DNA of 64,000 nucleotides, from contig CAOPES010000006.1 in NCBI GenBank assembly GCA_948502395.1, forward strand, positions 1 through 64,000, given 5' to 3'. Within the stretch, counting starts at the first letter, position 1; the number at the start of each line of letters is the position of its first letter. The notes beneath the pieces are model-generated. The model had not been told where the DNA came from and ran no database searches. It saw only the letters and a list, made by a program, of their open reading frames with translations. A program made the position numbers and the translations under genes. Below are positions 46,114 to 54,670 of this stretch, piece by piece. This stretch comes from an uncultured Clostridia bacterium (GTDB lineage: Bacteria > Bacillota > Clostridia > TANB77 > CAG-508).

Positions 46114-46143
46114 AGCCTTTGCAGAAATTGCAAGGGCTTTTTT
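46114..46143 (+). terminator. Riboswitch-controlled terminator upstream of metK
   Basis: AGCCTTTGCA pairs with TGCAAGGGCT, then TTTTTT. It is the expression platform of the S-box. Confidence 0.85.
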
Positions 46144-46150
46144 GTAGCAG

Positions 46151-46214
46151 ATTGCCATTGGGGACGGACCTTTTTGGCAAAAAATTGCCAGAAAGGTCCG
46201 TCCCTGTTGGCATT
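46151..46214. repeat. Inverted R1 repeat pair in the metK leader
   Basis: ATTGCC..GGGGACGGACC..TTTTTGGCAA and its inverted copy ATTGCCAGAAAGGTCCGTCCC..TTGGCAT. The same family lies after uvrA (14965-15028). Confidence 0.85.
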
Positions 46215-46247
46215 TGGAGAAGTAGAAAAAACAATAAAAAATGGTGA

Positions 46248-46280
46248 GGGTGTTTTTAAGGACTGTCCCTAAAAACACCC
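46248..46280. repeat. R2 repeat directly before metK
   Basis: GGGTGTTTTT-AAGGACTGTCCCT-AAAAACACCC, palindromic. It ends 4-6 bp before the metK Shine-Dalgarno, as with hisS and sufC. Confidence 0.88.
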
Positions 46281-46297
46281 AGAGAAGGAGTGTTAAA

Positions 46298-47440
46298 ATG
46301 AGAAAATTATTTACGTCAGAAAGTGTAACAGAAGGGCATCCAGATAAGTTATGTGATTATATATCAGATAGTATATTAGATGCACATTTAGCAGAAGATG
46401 AAAATTCAAGGGTAGCATGTGAGACAGTAGCAGGAAAAGGTGAAATATATATAACAGGAGAGATAACTTCTAATGCAAAGGTTGATATTGAACAAGTTGC
46501 AAGGAATACAATTAAGGAAGTTGGATATGATAACGCAGAGACTGATATGGATTACAGAACATGCAAAATAATTGCTAAAATGTCAAAACAATCTAGTGAC
46601 ATAGCTTTGGGTGTTGATAAGGCTTTGGAAGAGAAACAAGGTGAAGGCGTTAGTTCAGAAGGTGCTGGAGATCAAGGGTTGATGTTTGGTTATGCTTGTG
46701 ATGAGACAGAAGAGTTGATGCCACTTCCAATAACTTTGGCTCATAAGTTATCAAAAAGATTAACAGAAGTTAGAAAAGAAAATATTGTAGAAAATTTGAG
46801 ACCTGATGGAAAGACACAAGTGACAGTGGAATATGATGGAGATAAACCGGTTAGAATTGATACAGTTGTAATTTCTACACAACATACTGCTGATGCAGAT
46901 TTAGATAAATTAAAAAAAGACATAAAAGAAAAAGTAATAAAATATATTATACCAAGTGACCTATTAGATGAAAAAACAAAATATTACATAAATCCAACAG
47001 GAAGGTTTGTAATAGGTGGTCCACTAGGTGATAGTGGACTAACAGGAAGAAAAATAATTGTAGATACATATGGTGGATATGCAAGACACGGTGGTGGTGC
47101 ATTTTCAGGAAAAGATGCAACAAAAGTTGATAGGTCAGCTTCATATATGGCAAGATGTATTGCTAAAAATATTGTAGCAAATAAACTAGCTAAAAAGTGT
47201 GAAATACAATTATCATATGCAATAGGTGTAGCAAAGCCAGTATCAATATATGTAGAAACTTTTGGAACAGCAACGATTCCAGAAGAAGAGATAGCAAAAA
47301 AGATATATGAAAAGTTTGACCTAACACCAAGGGGAATAATAAATTATTTAGATTTACGCAAACCAATATATAAAAAGACTACAAATTATGGACATTTTGG
47401 AAAAAATGAGCTACCATGGGAAAAAATAATTGAATTATAA
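46298..47440 (+). CDS. metK: S-adenosylmethionine synthetase
   Basis: 380 aa. SESVTEGHPDKLCDYISDSILD (ATP site), GAGDQGLMFGYA, TGRFVIGGPLGDSGLTGRKIIVDTYGG, GGGAFSGKDATKVDRSASY and the ending YGHFG. It makes SAM from Met and ATP; the S-box upstream gives feedback control. ATG 46298 follows AGAAGGAG; upstream in-frame codons lie in the R2 repeat. Confidence 0.96.
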   Translation: MRKLFTSESVTEGHPDKLCDYISDSILDAHLAEDENSRVACETVAGKGEIYITGEITSNAKVDIEQVARNTIKEVGYDNAETDMDYRTCKIIAKMSKQSSDIALGVDKALEEKQGEGVSSEGAGDQGLMFGYACDETEELMPLPITLAHKLSKRLTEVRKENIVENLRPDGKTQVTVEYDGDKPVRIDTVVISTQHTADADLDKLKKDIKEKVIKYIIPSDLLDEKTKYYINPTGRFVIGGPLGDSGLTGRKIIVDTYGGYARHGGGAFSGKDATKVDRSASYMARCIAKNIVANKLAKKCEIQLSYAIGVAKPVSIYVETFGTATIPEEEIAKKIYEKFDLTPRGIINYLDLRKPIYKKTTNYGHFGKNELPWEKIIEL

Positions 47441-47498
47441 ATGGTACAAATTAAAAGTAATATGCTATAATATATGAAGAATAGTATAAGGAGTAAGT

Positions 47499-48044
47499 AT
47501 GAAAGAAATATATATAGTATTAACACATACAGGAACAGTGTTATCAAAAATAGTTAGAGCATATACTAAGAAACAATTTTCTCATGTTTCAATTGCTTTG
47601 GATAAAGATTTGCAACAAATGTATAGCTTTGGAAGGCTAAAACCTTCAAACCCATTCTTTGCAGGGCTTGTGCATGAATATATACATAAAGGGACATTTA
47701 AAAGGTTTTACAATACAACAACTAAAATTTATTCACTTGAAGTAACTGATGAACAATATGATAAAATAAAAGAAGTAATTGATAAAATGTATGAACAAAA
47801 GGAAAAATATAAATTCAATATACTGGGGTTATTTGCAGTTGCATTTAACATAAAAGTAAGGAGAGAGAATACACTTTATTGTGCAGAATTTGTAAAATAT
47901 TTATTTGATGCGTCCAAAATTGATAATGATTTACCAGACATTATAAAACCGGTAGATTTTGAGAGTGTAAAAGGAATTAAAGAAGTATATAAAGGGCTTT
48001 TAAGAAATTATAAAGTAACTGAAAAGATATTAACAACAATATAA
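47499..48044 (+). CDS. Permuted papain-like (YiiX/NlpC-P60-type) protein
   Basis: 181 aa. FSHVSIALDKD holds a His and TLYCAEFVKYLF the Cys, the order and context of YiiX/YebB-like permuted NlpC/P60 hydrolases (catalytic His before Cys). No signal peptide, so it probably acts in the cytoplasm; substrate unknown (amide or thioester bonds in peptides or lipids). RBS AAGGAGTAAG. Own promoter possible at ~47460-47480. Confidence 0.7.
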   Translation: MKEIYIVLTHTGTVLSKIVRAYTKKQFSHVSIALDKDLQQMYSFGRLKPSNPFFAGLVHEYIHKGTFKRFYNTTTKIYSLEVTDEQYDKIKEVIDKMYEQKEKYKFNILGLFAVAFNIKVRRENTLYCAEFVKYLFDASKIDNDLPDIIKPVDFESVKGIKEVYKGLLRNYKVTEKILTTI

Positions 48045-48047
48045 AGT

Positions 48048-48091
48048 AAACCCGCAATTTTTAAATTATGTGTTTGAAAATTGCGGGTTTA
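48048..48091 (+). terminator. Terminator after the papain-like gene
   Basis: AAACCCGCAATTTT pairs with AAAATTGCGGGTTT around a 15-nt loop. The T tract is weak. Confidence 0.75.
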
Positions 48092-48148
48092 TTATGTTTT
48101 TTGAGTAACAAAATGTAAATACTAAAAAACATAACAAAGAGATACTTG

Positions 48149-48176
48149 TTGACGTAATCTACATATGAAGTATAAA
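48149..48176 (+). promoter_or_regulatory. Promoter of the second prepilin/FGE gene
   Basis: TTGACG, a 16-bp spacer and TATAAA, closely similar to 306-333 including the sequence around the boxes. Confidence 0.7.
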
Positions 48177-48210
48177 ATTTTAATAAACAAAAGAAGGGAG
48201 TTTTATAAAA

Positions 48211-50018
48211 ATGAAAAAACAAAAAAACAACGGAATTACATTAATAGCATTAGTAATAACAATAATAGTGCTTTTAATATTAGCACGGAGTAGCAATAAG
48301 TACGTTAACAGGAGACAATGGAATAATAGGAAAAGCAGGAGAAGCAAAAAACGCAACAAACAAAGCAACAGCATTAGAAGCGGTAGAGTTAGAAGCAATA
48401 GGTGCTTTGGATAGGGGCGGAGATATTGAAAAAGAACTATTAAAAACAAATTTAGAAACAAACCTAAAAGCTAAAACAGAAGACTATGGAGACAGTTTAA
48501 TTGTAGATTATGCAGGATATAAATTTTTAATAGAACAAGACGGAAATGTAATATTTTGGGACGGCGGAGCAACAGTAGCGAATGCACCAAAATTAACAAA
48601 GGGAATGATCCCAGTAAAATACAATGTTACAAGTCAAAAATGGGTTGTATGTTCACAAAATGATGAAGAGTGGTACAGTTATACACAAGAAGATAAAAGA
48701 TGGGCAAATGTAATGTTATGTGACGGAAAATATAACGAAAACACAGCAGTTGGAACAGAAGTAGCAGAAGAAGATTTAGGTAGTATGTTTGTATGGATAC
48801 CAAGATTTAGCTATAAAATAACAAAAGGATATCATCAAAGTAGTGGAGAGTTAAATGTACAATGGGTAAGTGGTAAAAGTTATTCATATGTAGATGAAGC
48901 AGGCGAATTAAAAAAAGCTAGAAATGGAAATGATGACGGAGTAATAACAACTTCTGGATATACAGATTATGTAGTACATCCAGCATTTACAGACGGAAAT
49001 AGTAACCAATATAGCAATGGAGAATGGAGACAAGAAATAACAGGAATTTGGGTAGCAAAATTCCAGGCTGGAATATACACAACAGATAAGGATACAAGTA
49101 AAAGAGTAGCAGAAGTAAACAACTATTATTATCCAGTATTCAAAGGAAGAAAATATGGATATAACTATGTAACAGTATCAGAAGCATATAAATTATCATT
49201 AGGTTTAAGTAAAAAAGAAAATCCATATGGATTAACAGCAACATCAAATAGCCATTTAATGAAAAATAGTGAATGGGGAGCAACGGCATATTTGTCAATT
49301 AGTCAATATGGATATTCAAATGGTACTAGTAATAACGAAAAATATAAAAATAATTTAAGTATTGCAAGTGCTAGCAATGTTCCAGTATCACATCCGAATA
49401 ATAGTGGATGGAAAATAACTGGAATAACAGGATATTCTGCAACATCAGGAAAAGAAGCAGAAAATGTTATGACATTTACAGATGCAACTGATTTTACAGA
49501 TAGTGTAACAGGAACAAATGGAACATCTTATGCATGGAACAATGTAGAAACAGGAACAGATACAGGAGAAGGAACAAAATCAAGTACAACAGGAAACATA
49601 TATGGAATATATGATATGGGTGGGTGTTTGGCAGATTACCTTTCAGCATATGTAAATGCAGAAGGTGTGTCATATTTAACAACATATGGTGGAGCATTTG
49701 TAAATGGACAATCAACATATTTAGCAACAGCATATCCATATAATCCAACAACAACAGACTATAAAGATTTTAACTCAGCGTATCCAGGATTTAGTAAAAT
49801 ATTTGGAGACGCAATATATGAAGTTTCAAGCGATGTAGGTGCAACTAATGCTTGGTTTGGGCAAACATTAGAAAATGATACCAGTACAGGAGAAGTTTTC
49901 TTCCCGCGTGGTGGGGCTTGGTATTATACGGGCCCTGTCGGGCTAGTGCGGCTTGGGTGACAGTACTGGGGGTGCCGTTCAGTATTGTGGCTTTCGTAGC
50001 GTGCTAGTAGCTGAGTAG
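48211..50018 (+). CDS. Prepilin-like FGE-fold protein, read through +1 frameshifts at CGG 48286 and CGG 49949
   Basis: With C48286 skipped, the signal NGITLIALVITIIVLLILA continues GVAISTLTGDNGIIGKAG, as in the gene at 366. The body has FVWIPRFSYKITKGYH, ITGIWVAKFQAGIY, a MKNSEWGATAYLSISQYGYS segment, and GNIYGIYDMGGCLADYL, all FGE-like. With C49949 skipped, RGGAWYYTGPVGLV continues GLGDSTGGAVQYCGFRSVLVAE, the expected ending (GFRxVL). Total ~601 aa. Without both shifts the gene gives an N-terminal fragment and a body lacking a secretion signal. The last 112 bp have unusual composition. Expected on a pilus or the cell surface. RBS AAGGGAG. Confidence 0.8.
49907..50018 (+). other. Candidate variable region (DGR-type) at the end of the second FGE domain
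   Basis: By hand count these 112 bp are about 58% G+C with only ~12% A, against ~30% G+C and A-rich elsewhere. FGE/C-type-lectin folds with low-A 3' ends are the usual targets of diversity-generating retroelements, which mutate template adenines. No reverse transcriptase or template repeat is in the window, so this is a candidate only. Confidence 0.4.
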
Positions 50019-50044
50019 TTCGTAAATACAAATAATAAATATAT

Positions 50045-50074
50045 AAAACACTTCAACATTGAAGTGTTTTTTTG
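50045..50074 (+). terminator. Terminator after the second prepilin/FGE gene
   Basis: AAAACACTTCAA, a 2-nt loop, TTGAAGTGTTTT and a T run. Confidence 0.88.
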
Positions 50075-50147
50075 AAAAACGATAGACAAATTATTAATAT
50101 AAATATATAATTATAGTAAATTATGCAAAACAAAAAGGGGAAAACAT

Positions 50148-50564
50148 ATGAAGAAAAAAAGAAAAGAAATAGGAGAATGCTTAGAAGAATTATTAGGTAG
50201 ATTAAGAAGAGAAAAAGGTTGGACCTATATGGAAGTTGCATCAGAATTGAAAAATAAATCAATAACAGAAAAAGACATAAAAAAATGGGAAGTAGGACTA
50301 AAATATCCTGACTTAGATATGATTTATGAACTATCAGAACTGTATCAAATTCCAAGTGCCGAAATAATACAAGCAAAAAATAACAGTTATGAAAAAGGAA
50401 TGGCATCTATAAATATGTATACAATAAAATGGATTTGCTATATACTAAATGTATCAATATACGTTGGTGGAGTGCTTTTAGTAATATTCTATGTATTAGC
50501 ATTTGCGTTTGCAATATGGTTTTTAGTAACTATGGCAGGCCAAGTTGACAAAAACTTGATATAA
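50148..50564 (+). CDS. XRE-type HTH protein with C-terminal membrane helix
   Basis: 138 aa. The N-terminal HTH spans residues ~8-65 (LEELLGRLRREKGWTYMEVASEL, then KDIKKWEVGLKYPDLDMIYELSELYQIP). A hydrophobic segment follows at ~95-130 (ILNVSIYVGGVLLVIFYVLAFAFAIWFLV), one long or two short helices. It is probably a membrane-tethered regulator. Starts 74 bp after a terminator; dgkA follows after 10 bp. RBS AAGGGG. Confidence 0.7.
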   Translation: MKKKRKEIGECLEELLGRLRREKGWTYMEVASELKNKSITEKDIKKWEVGLKYPDLDMIYELSELYQIPSAEIIQAKNNSYEKGMASINMYTIKWICYILNVSIYVGGVLLVIFYVLAFAFAIWFLVTMAGQVDKNLI

Positions 50565-50574
50565 AGGAGAAGAT

Positions 50575-50934
50575 ATGAAACAACAATCTAAAAAAATGGT
50601 AAATAGTTTTAAATATGCATTTTGTGGAATTGCACAATCATTTAAAACAGAGAGAAATATGAAAATACATATATTGATAATGATATTAGTTATAATTGCA
50701 GGTTTTGTATATAAAATAAGTCCAATGGAATGGATTATATGTATTATATTGTTTGCATTTGTGATTTCAGCTGAATTAATGAATACTGCAATAGAGACTG
50801 TTGTAGATATGATTACTAAACAGAAGAGAGAAGATGCAAGAATTGCTAAGGATGTTGCAGCAGGTGCTGTTTTGGTTACTGCAATTGCTGCTGGAATAGT
50901 TGGAATTTTGATATTTTTACCAAAGATATTTTGA
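50575..50934 (+). CDS. dgkA: Diacylglycerol/undecaprenol kinase
   Basis: 119 aa with three membrane helices. Signature SAELMNTAIETVVDM, with FKYAFCGIAQSFKTERNMKIH before and KDVAAGAVLVTAIAAGIVG after. In Gram-positives this family phosphorylates undecaprenol to recycle the cell-wall lipid carrier. RBS AAAGGAGA. Confidence 0.92.
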   Translation: MKQQSKKMVNSFKYAFCGIAQSFKTERNMKIHILIMILVIIAGFVYKISPMEWIICIILFAFVISAELMNTAIETVVDMITKQKREDARIAKDVAAGAVLVTAIAAGIVGILIFLPKIF

Positions 50935-50961
50935 GCTAAAACTTACTTTATTATAAAATAC

Positions 50962-50993
50962 AAAGAGACCACTCATGATAGAATGGTCTCTTT
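50962..50993 (+). terminator. Terminator after dgkA
   Basis: AAAGAGACCA pairs with TGGTCTCTTT around a 12-nt loop. Confidence 0.85.
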
Positions 50994-51000
50994 ATTTCTA

Positions 51001-51180
51001 TTATTTAATTTCATACTGACTTAAATCAGGTTCTACAAAAATACTATCATCAACATTATCAAAATCATAACTTCTCACAGACGAAGTACCACCAAAAGTT
51101 ACAAAAATAATCAAACCAGTATCTTTATTATTACAATTTCGTAAGCTAATGTAAGATAAATCGATGGCAAGTACTTTCAA
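51001..51180 (-). pseudogene. Short gene remnant or fragment (unknown)
   Basis: On the minus strand an open stretch of ~59 codons (LKVLAIDLSYISLRN ... GLIIFVTFGGTSSVRSYDFDNVDD ... FVEPDLSQYEIK, stop) has protein-like composition but no ATG or ribosome binding site, and a stop lies three codons upstream. It may be the 3' remnant of a decayed gene. It occupies most of the 287-bp gap between dgkA and the transglycosylase gene. Confidence 0.35.
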
Positions 51181-51221
51181 ATTTAATTATAATTAAATTA
51201 AAAGAAAGCCAAGGTGATAAA

Positions 51222-51917
51222 ATGAAAACAATAGTAAAAATAATTCTAACAATAATGTTAGTATCAATAAGCATAGGACTATTAGTAGTAGGAAATGGCT
51301 ACGACATGTATAAAGAAGCAATAGAGCAAGAGCCATTAAAAGAAAAAGTAGCTCAAATAAGAGAAAAAAGCAACTACACAAAAATAGAAGAAGTGCCACA
51401 AATATACAAAAAAGCAGTAATATCAGTAGAAGACCACCGATTTTATGACCATAATGGGATAGATATAATTGCAATAGGAAGAGCAGCAATTAACGACATA
51501 AGAGCAATGTCATTTGTAGAAGGTGGAAGTACAATAACACAGCAAATAGCTAAAAATGTATATTTTACACAAGAGAAGAAAGTTACAAGAAAAATTGCAG
51601 AAGTGTTTATGGCTTTTGAAATAGAAAAAAATTATGAAAAGGACGAAATCTTAGAGATATATTTAAATACAAGCTATTACGGAGATGGCTATACAACTGT
51701 AAAAGAAGCATGCAAGGGATATTTTAATAAGAATTTAAATGAGATGACAGATTATGAGGCTATATTGTTGGCTGGAATTCCAAATGCGCCTTCGGTATAT
51801 GCTCCTACTAAAAATCCAGGACTTGCAAGGCAAAGGCAAAAGCAGGTAATGGAGAAAATGGTTAAGTATGGGTATTTGACAGAAAAAGAAGCAGAGAAGA
51901 TAGTTAACGAAAAATAA
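51222..51917 (+). CDS. mgt: Monofunctional peptidoglycan transglycosylase (GT51)
   Basis: 231 aa. N-terminal membrane anchor (VKIILTIMLVSISIGLLVVG), then GT51 motifs: SVEDHRFYDHNGID (catalytic Glu), EGGSTITQQIAKN, RKIAEVFMAFEIEKNY, EIYLNTSYYGDGY and LLAGIPNAPSVYAPTKNP. It polymerises lipid II glycan chains outside the membrane and lacks a transpeptidase domain. RBS AAGGTGA. Confidence 0.93.
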   Translation: MKTIVKIILTIMLVSISIGLLVVGNGYDMYKEAIEQEPLKEKVAQIREKSNYTKIEEVPQIYKKAVISVEDHRFYDHNGIDIIAIGRAAINDIRAMSFVEGGSTITQQIAKNVYFTQEKKVTRKIAEVFMAFEIEKNYEKDEILEIYLNTSYYGDGYTTVKEACKGYFNKNLNEMTDYEAILLAGIPNAPSVYAPTKNPGLARQRQKQVMEKMVKYGYLTEKEAEKIVNEK

Positions 51918-51927
51918 AATAATAGAT

Positions 51928-51960
51928 AAAAAACTGCAATTAAAAATATTGCAGTTTTTA
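51928..51960 (+). terminator. Terminator after mgt
   Basis: AAAAACTGCAAT pairs with ATTGCAGTTTTT; T-rich tail. Confidence 0.88.
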
Positions 51961-52060
51961 TATATACAAAAAATAAAAGTTATGATAATATGGAGCAGGA
52001 AGATTACAAAAAGAAAAAAATGGACATAATTTAACTAAAAGAAGTCTAAGGAGGAAAAAG

Positions 52061-54670
52061 ATGAGTGAAGAAAACAAAATAGTAGACAGTATGGAAAATC
52101 TAGAAAGACTAATTGAAAGAGTAAAACAAGCTCAAAAAGAATTTTCAACATACACACAAGAGCAAGTCGACAAAATCTTTTTAGCAGCAGCAATGGCTGC
52201 AAACCAAGCAAGAATACCACTTGCAAAAATGGCAGTAGAAGAAACAGGAATGGGACTAGTAGAAGATAAAATAATAAAAAACCACTATGCAGCAGAATAT
52301 ATTTATAACAAATATAAAGCTGATAAAACATGTGGAGTAATAGAAGAAGACAAAGCATATGGAATTAAAAGAATAGCAGAGCCAATAGGACTAATTGCAG
52401 CAGTCATACCAACAACAAATCCGACATCAACAGCAATTTTTAAAACACTAATAGCTTTAAAAACAAGAAATGGAATAATAATAAGTCCACACCCAAGAGC
52501 AAAAAAATCAACAATAGAAGCATCTAGAACAATATTAGAAGCAGCAGTTAAGGCAGGAGCACCAGAAGGAATAATTGGTTGGATAGATGTTCCATCACTA
52601 GAATTTACAAATACATTAATGAAGTCAGCAGATACAATACTTGCAACAGGTGGACCTGGAATGGTAAAATCAGCATATTCAAGTGGAAAGCCAGCACTGG
52701 GAGTTGGAGCAGGAAATACACCTGCAATTATAGACGAATCAGCAGATATTCTTTTAGCAGTAAACTCTATAATTCATTCAAAAACATTTGATAACGGTAT
52801 GATATGTGCATCAGAGCAATCAGTAATAGTATTAGATAAAATTTATGATGAAGTAAAAGCGGAATTCCAAAAAAGGGGTTGTTACTTCTTAAATACAGAA
52901 GAGACAGAAAAAGTTAGAAAAACCATAATAATAAATGGAGCATTAAACGCTAAGATAGTTGGTCAAACAGCACATACAATAGCTAATTTAGCAGGAATAG
53001 AAGTACCAAAAGAAACAAAAATACTAATAGGTGAAGTAGAAAGTGTTGAACTATCAGAAGAATTTGCACACGAAAAATTATCTCCGGTTTTAGCAATGTA
53101 TAAAGCAAAGGATTTTGATGAAGCAATAGAAAAAGCAATACACTTAATAAATGATGGTGGACTAGGACATACGTCATCACTTTATATAAATACAAATACA
53201 CAAAATGAAAAAATAGAAAAGTTTTATCGAAATATGAGAACGTGTAGAGTAGTAATAAATACTCCTTCATCACATGGTGGAATAGGAGATTTATATAACT
53301 TCAAACTAGCACCATCACTAACACTTGGTTGTGGTTCATGGGGTGGAAACTCGGTGTCAGAAAACGTAGGAATAAAACATTTATTAAATATAAAAACAGT
53401 AGCTGAAAGGAGAGAAAATATGCTTTGGTTCAGAGCACCTGAAAAGGTATATATAAAAAGGGGTTGCTTACCAGTAGCCTTAGAAGAATTAAAAAACGTA
53501 ATAGGAAAAAAGAAAGTATTTATAGTAACAGATACATTTTTATTTGAAAATGGATATACAAAGCCAATAACAGATAAATTAGATGAAATGGGAATTATGC
53601 ACACAACATTCTCAAATGTTGAACCAGACCCTACACTTGCAAGTGCAAAACAAGGTGCTAAAGCTATGAATGACTTCAAACCAGATTGCATTATTGCAGT
53701 TGGTGGTGGTTCTGCAATGGATGCAGCAAAAATAATGTGGGTACTATATGAACATCCGGAAGCAGATTTTATGGATATGGCTATGAGATTTATGGATATA
53801 AGAAAAAGAGTATACACATTCCCTAAAATGGGAGAAAAAGCATATTTTATAGCAATTCCTACATCAGCAGGAACAGGTTCAGAAGTAACACCATTTGCAG
53901 TAATAACAGACGAAAAAACAGGAACAAAATATCCATTAGCAGATTATGAATTAATGCCAAAAATGGCAATAGTAGATAGCAATATGATGATGGATGCACC
54001 AAAAGGATTAACATCAGCATCAGGAATAGATGCAGTAACACACAACTTAGAAGCGCTAGCATCAATGATGGCAACAGAATATACAGACGGTTTAGCAATA
54101 GAAAGTTTAAAAAATATATTTAAGTATTTACCAAGAGCATATGAAAACGGAGCAAATGACCCAGAAGCAAGAGAGAAAATGGCAAATGCCGCAACAATGG
54201 CAGGTATGGCCTTTGCAAACGCTTTCTTAGGAGTATGTCACTCAATGGCTCACAAATTAGGAGCATTCCACCACTTACCACATGGTGTGGCAAATGCAAT
54301 AATGATAAACATTGTATTAAGATTTAATAGTAGCGAAGTACCAACAAAAATGGGAACATTCCCACAATATGATCATCCAAAAACATTAGAAAAATACGCA
54401 TATGTTTCAAGATGCCTAGGGTTTGGTGGAGAGACAGACGAACAAAGCTTAGAAAATTTAATTAATGCAATAGAAGAATTGAAAGAAAAAATTGGAATTA
54501 AAAAGACTATCAAAGATTATGGTGTTGATGAATCATATTTCCTAGAAAAATTGGACGAAATGACAGAGCAAGCATTTGATGACCAATGTACAGGAGCTAA
54601 CCCAAGATTACCACTTATGAGCGAAATTAAAGAAATGTATTTAGAAGCATATTATGGAGGTAAACAATAA
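52061..54670 (+). CDS. adhE: Bifunctional acetaldehyde-CoA/alcohol dehydrogenase AdhE
   Basis: 869 aa. The N-terminal aldehyde dehydrogenase part (1-440) has PIGLIAAVIPTTNPTSTAIFK, GVGAGNTPAIID and the catalytic Cys in FDNGMICASEQS. The C-terminal iron alcohol dehydrogenase part (450-869) has GGGSAMDAAKIMW, PTSAGTGSEVTPFAVI and Fe-binding HSMAHKLGAFHHLPHG. It converts acetyl-CoA to ethanol with 2 NADH in fermentation and forms spirosomes in other species. RBS AGGAGG; the next gene overlaps its stop by one base. Confidence 0.97.
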   Translation: MSEENKIVDSMENLERLIERVKQAQKEFSTYTQEQVDKIFLAAAMAANQARIPLAKMAVEETGMGLVEDKIIKNHYAAEYIYNKYKADKTCGVIEEDKAYGIKRIAEPIGLIAAVIPTTNPTSTAIFKTLIALKTRNGIIISPHPRAKKSTIEASRTILEAAVKAGAPEGIIGWIDVPSLEFTNTLMKSADTILATGGPGMVKSAYSSGKPALGVGAGNTPAIIDESADILLAVNSIIHSKTFDNGMICASEQSVIVLDKIYDEVKAEFQKRGCYFLNTEETEKVRKTIIINGALNAKIVGQTAHTIANLAGIEVPKETKILIGEVESVELSEEFAHEKLSPVLAMYKAKDFDEAIEKAIHLINDGGLGHTSSLYINTNTQNEKIEKFYRNMRTCRVVINTPSSHGGIGDLYNFKLAPSLTLGCGSWGGNSVSENVGIKHLLNIKTVAERRENMLWFRAPEKVYIKRGCLPVALEELKNVIGKKKVFIVTDTFLFENGYTKPITDKLDEMGIMHTTFSNVEPDPTLASAKQGAKAMNDFKPDCIIAVGGGSAMDAAKIMWVLYEHPEADFMDMAMRFMDIRKRVYTFPKMGEKAYFIAIPTSAGTGSEVTPFAVITDEKTGTKYPLADYELMPKMAIVDSNMMMDAPKGLTSASGIDAVTHNLEALASMMATEYTDGLAIESLKNIFKYLPRAYENGANDPEAREKMANAATMAGMAFANAFLGVCHSMAHKLGAFHHLPHGVANAIMINIVLRFNSSEVPTKMGTFPQYDHPKTLEKYAYVSRCLGFGGETDEQSLENLINAIEELKEKIGIKKTIKDYGVDESYFLEKLDEMTEQAFDDQCTGANPRLPLMSEIKEMYLEAYYGGKQ

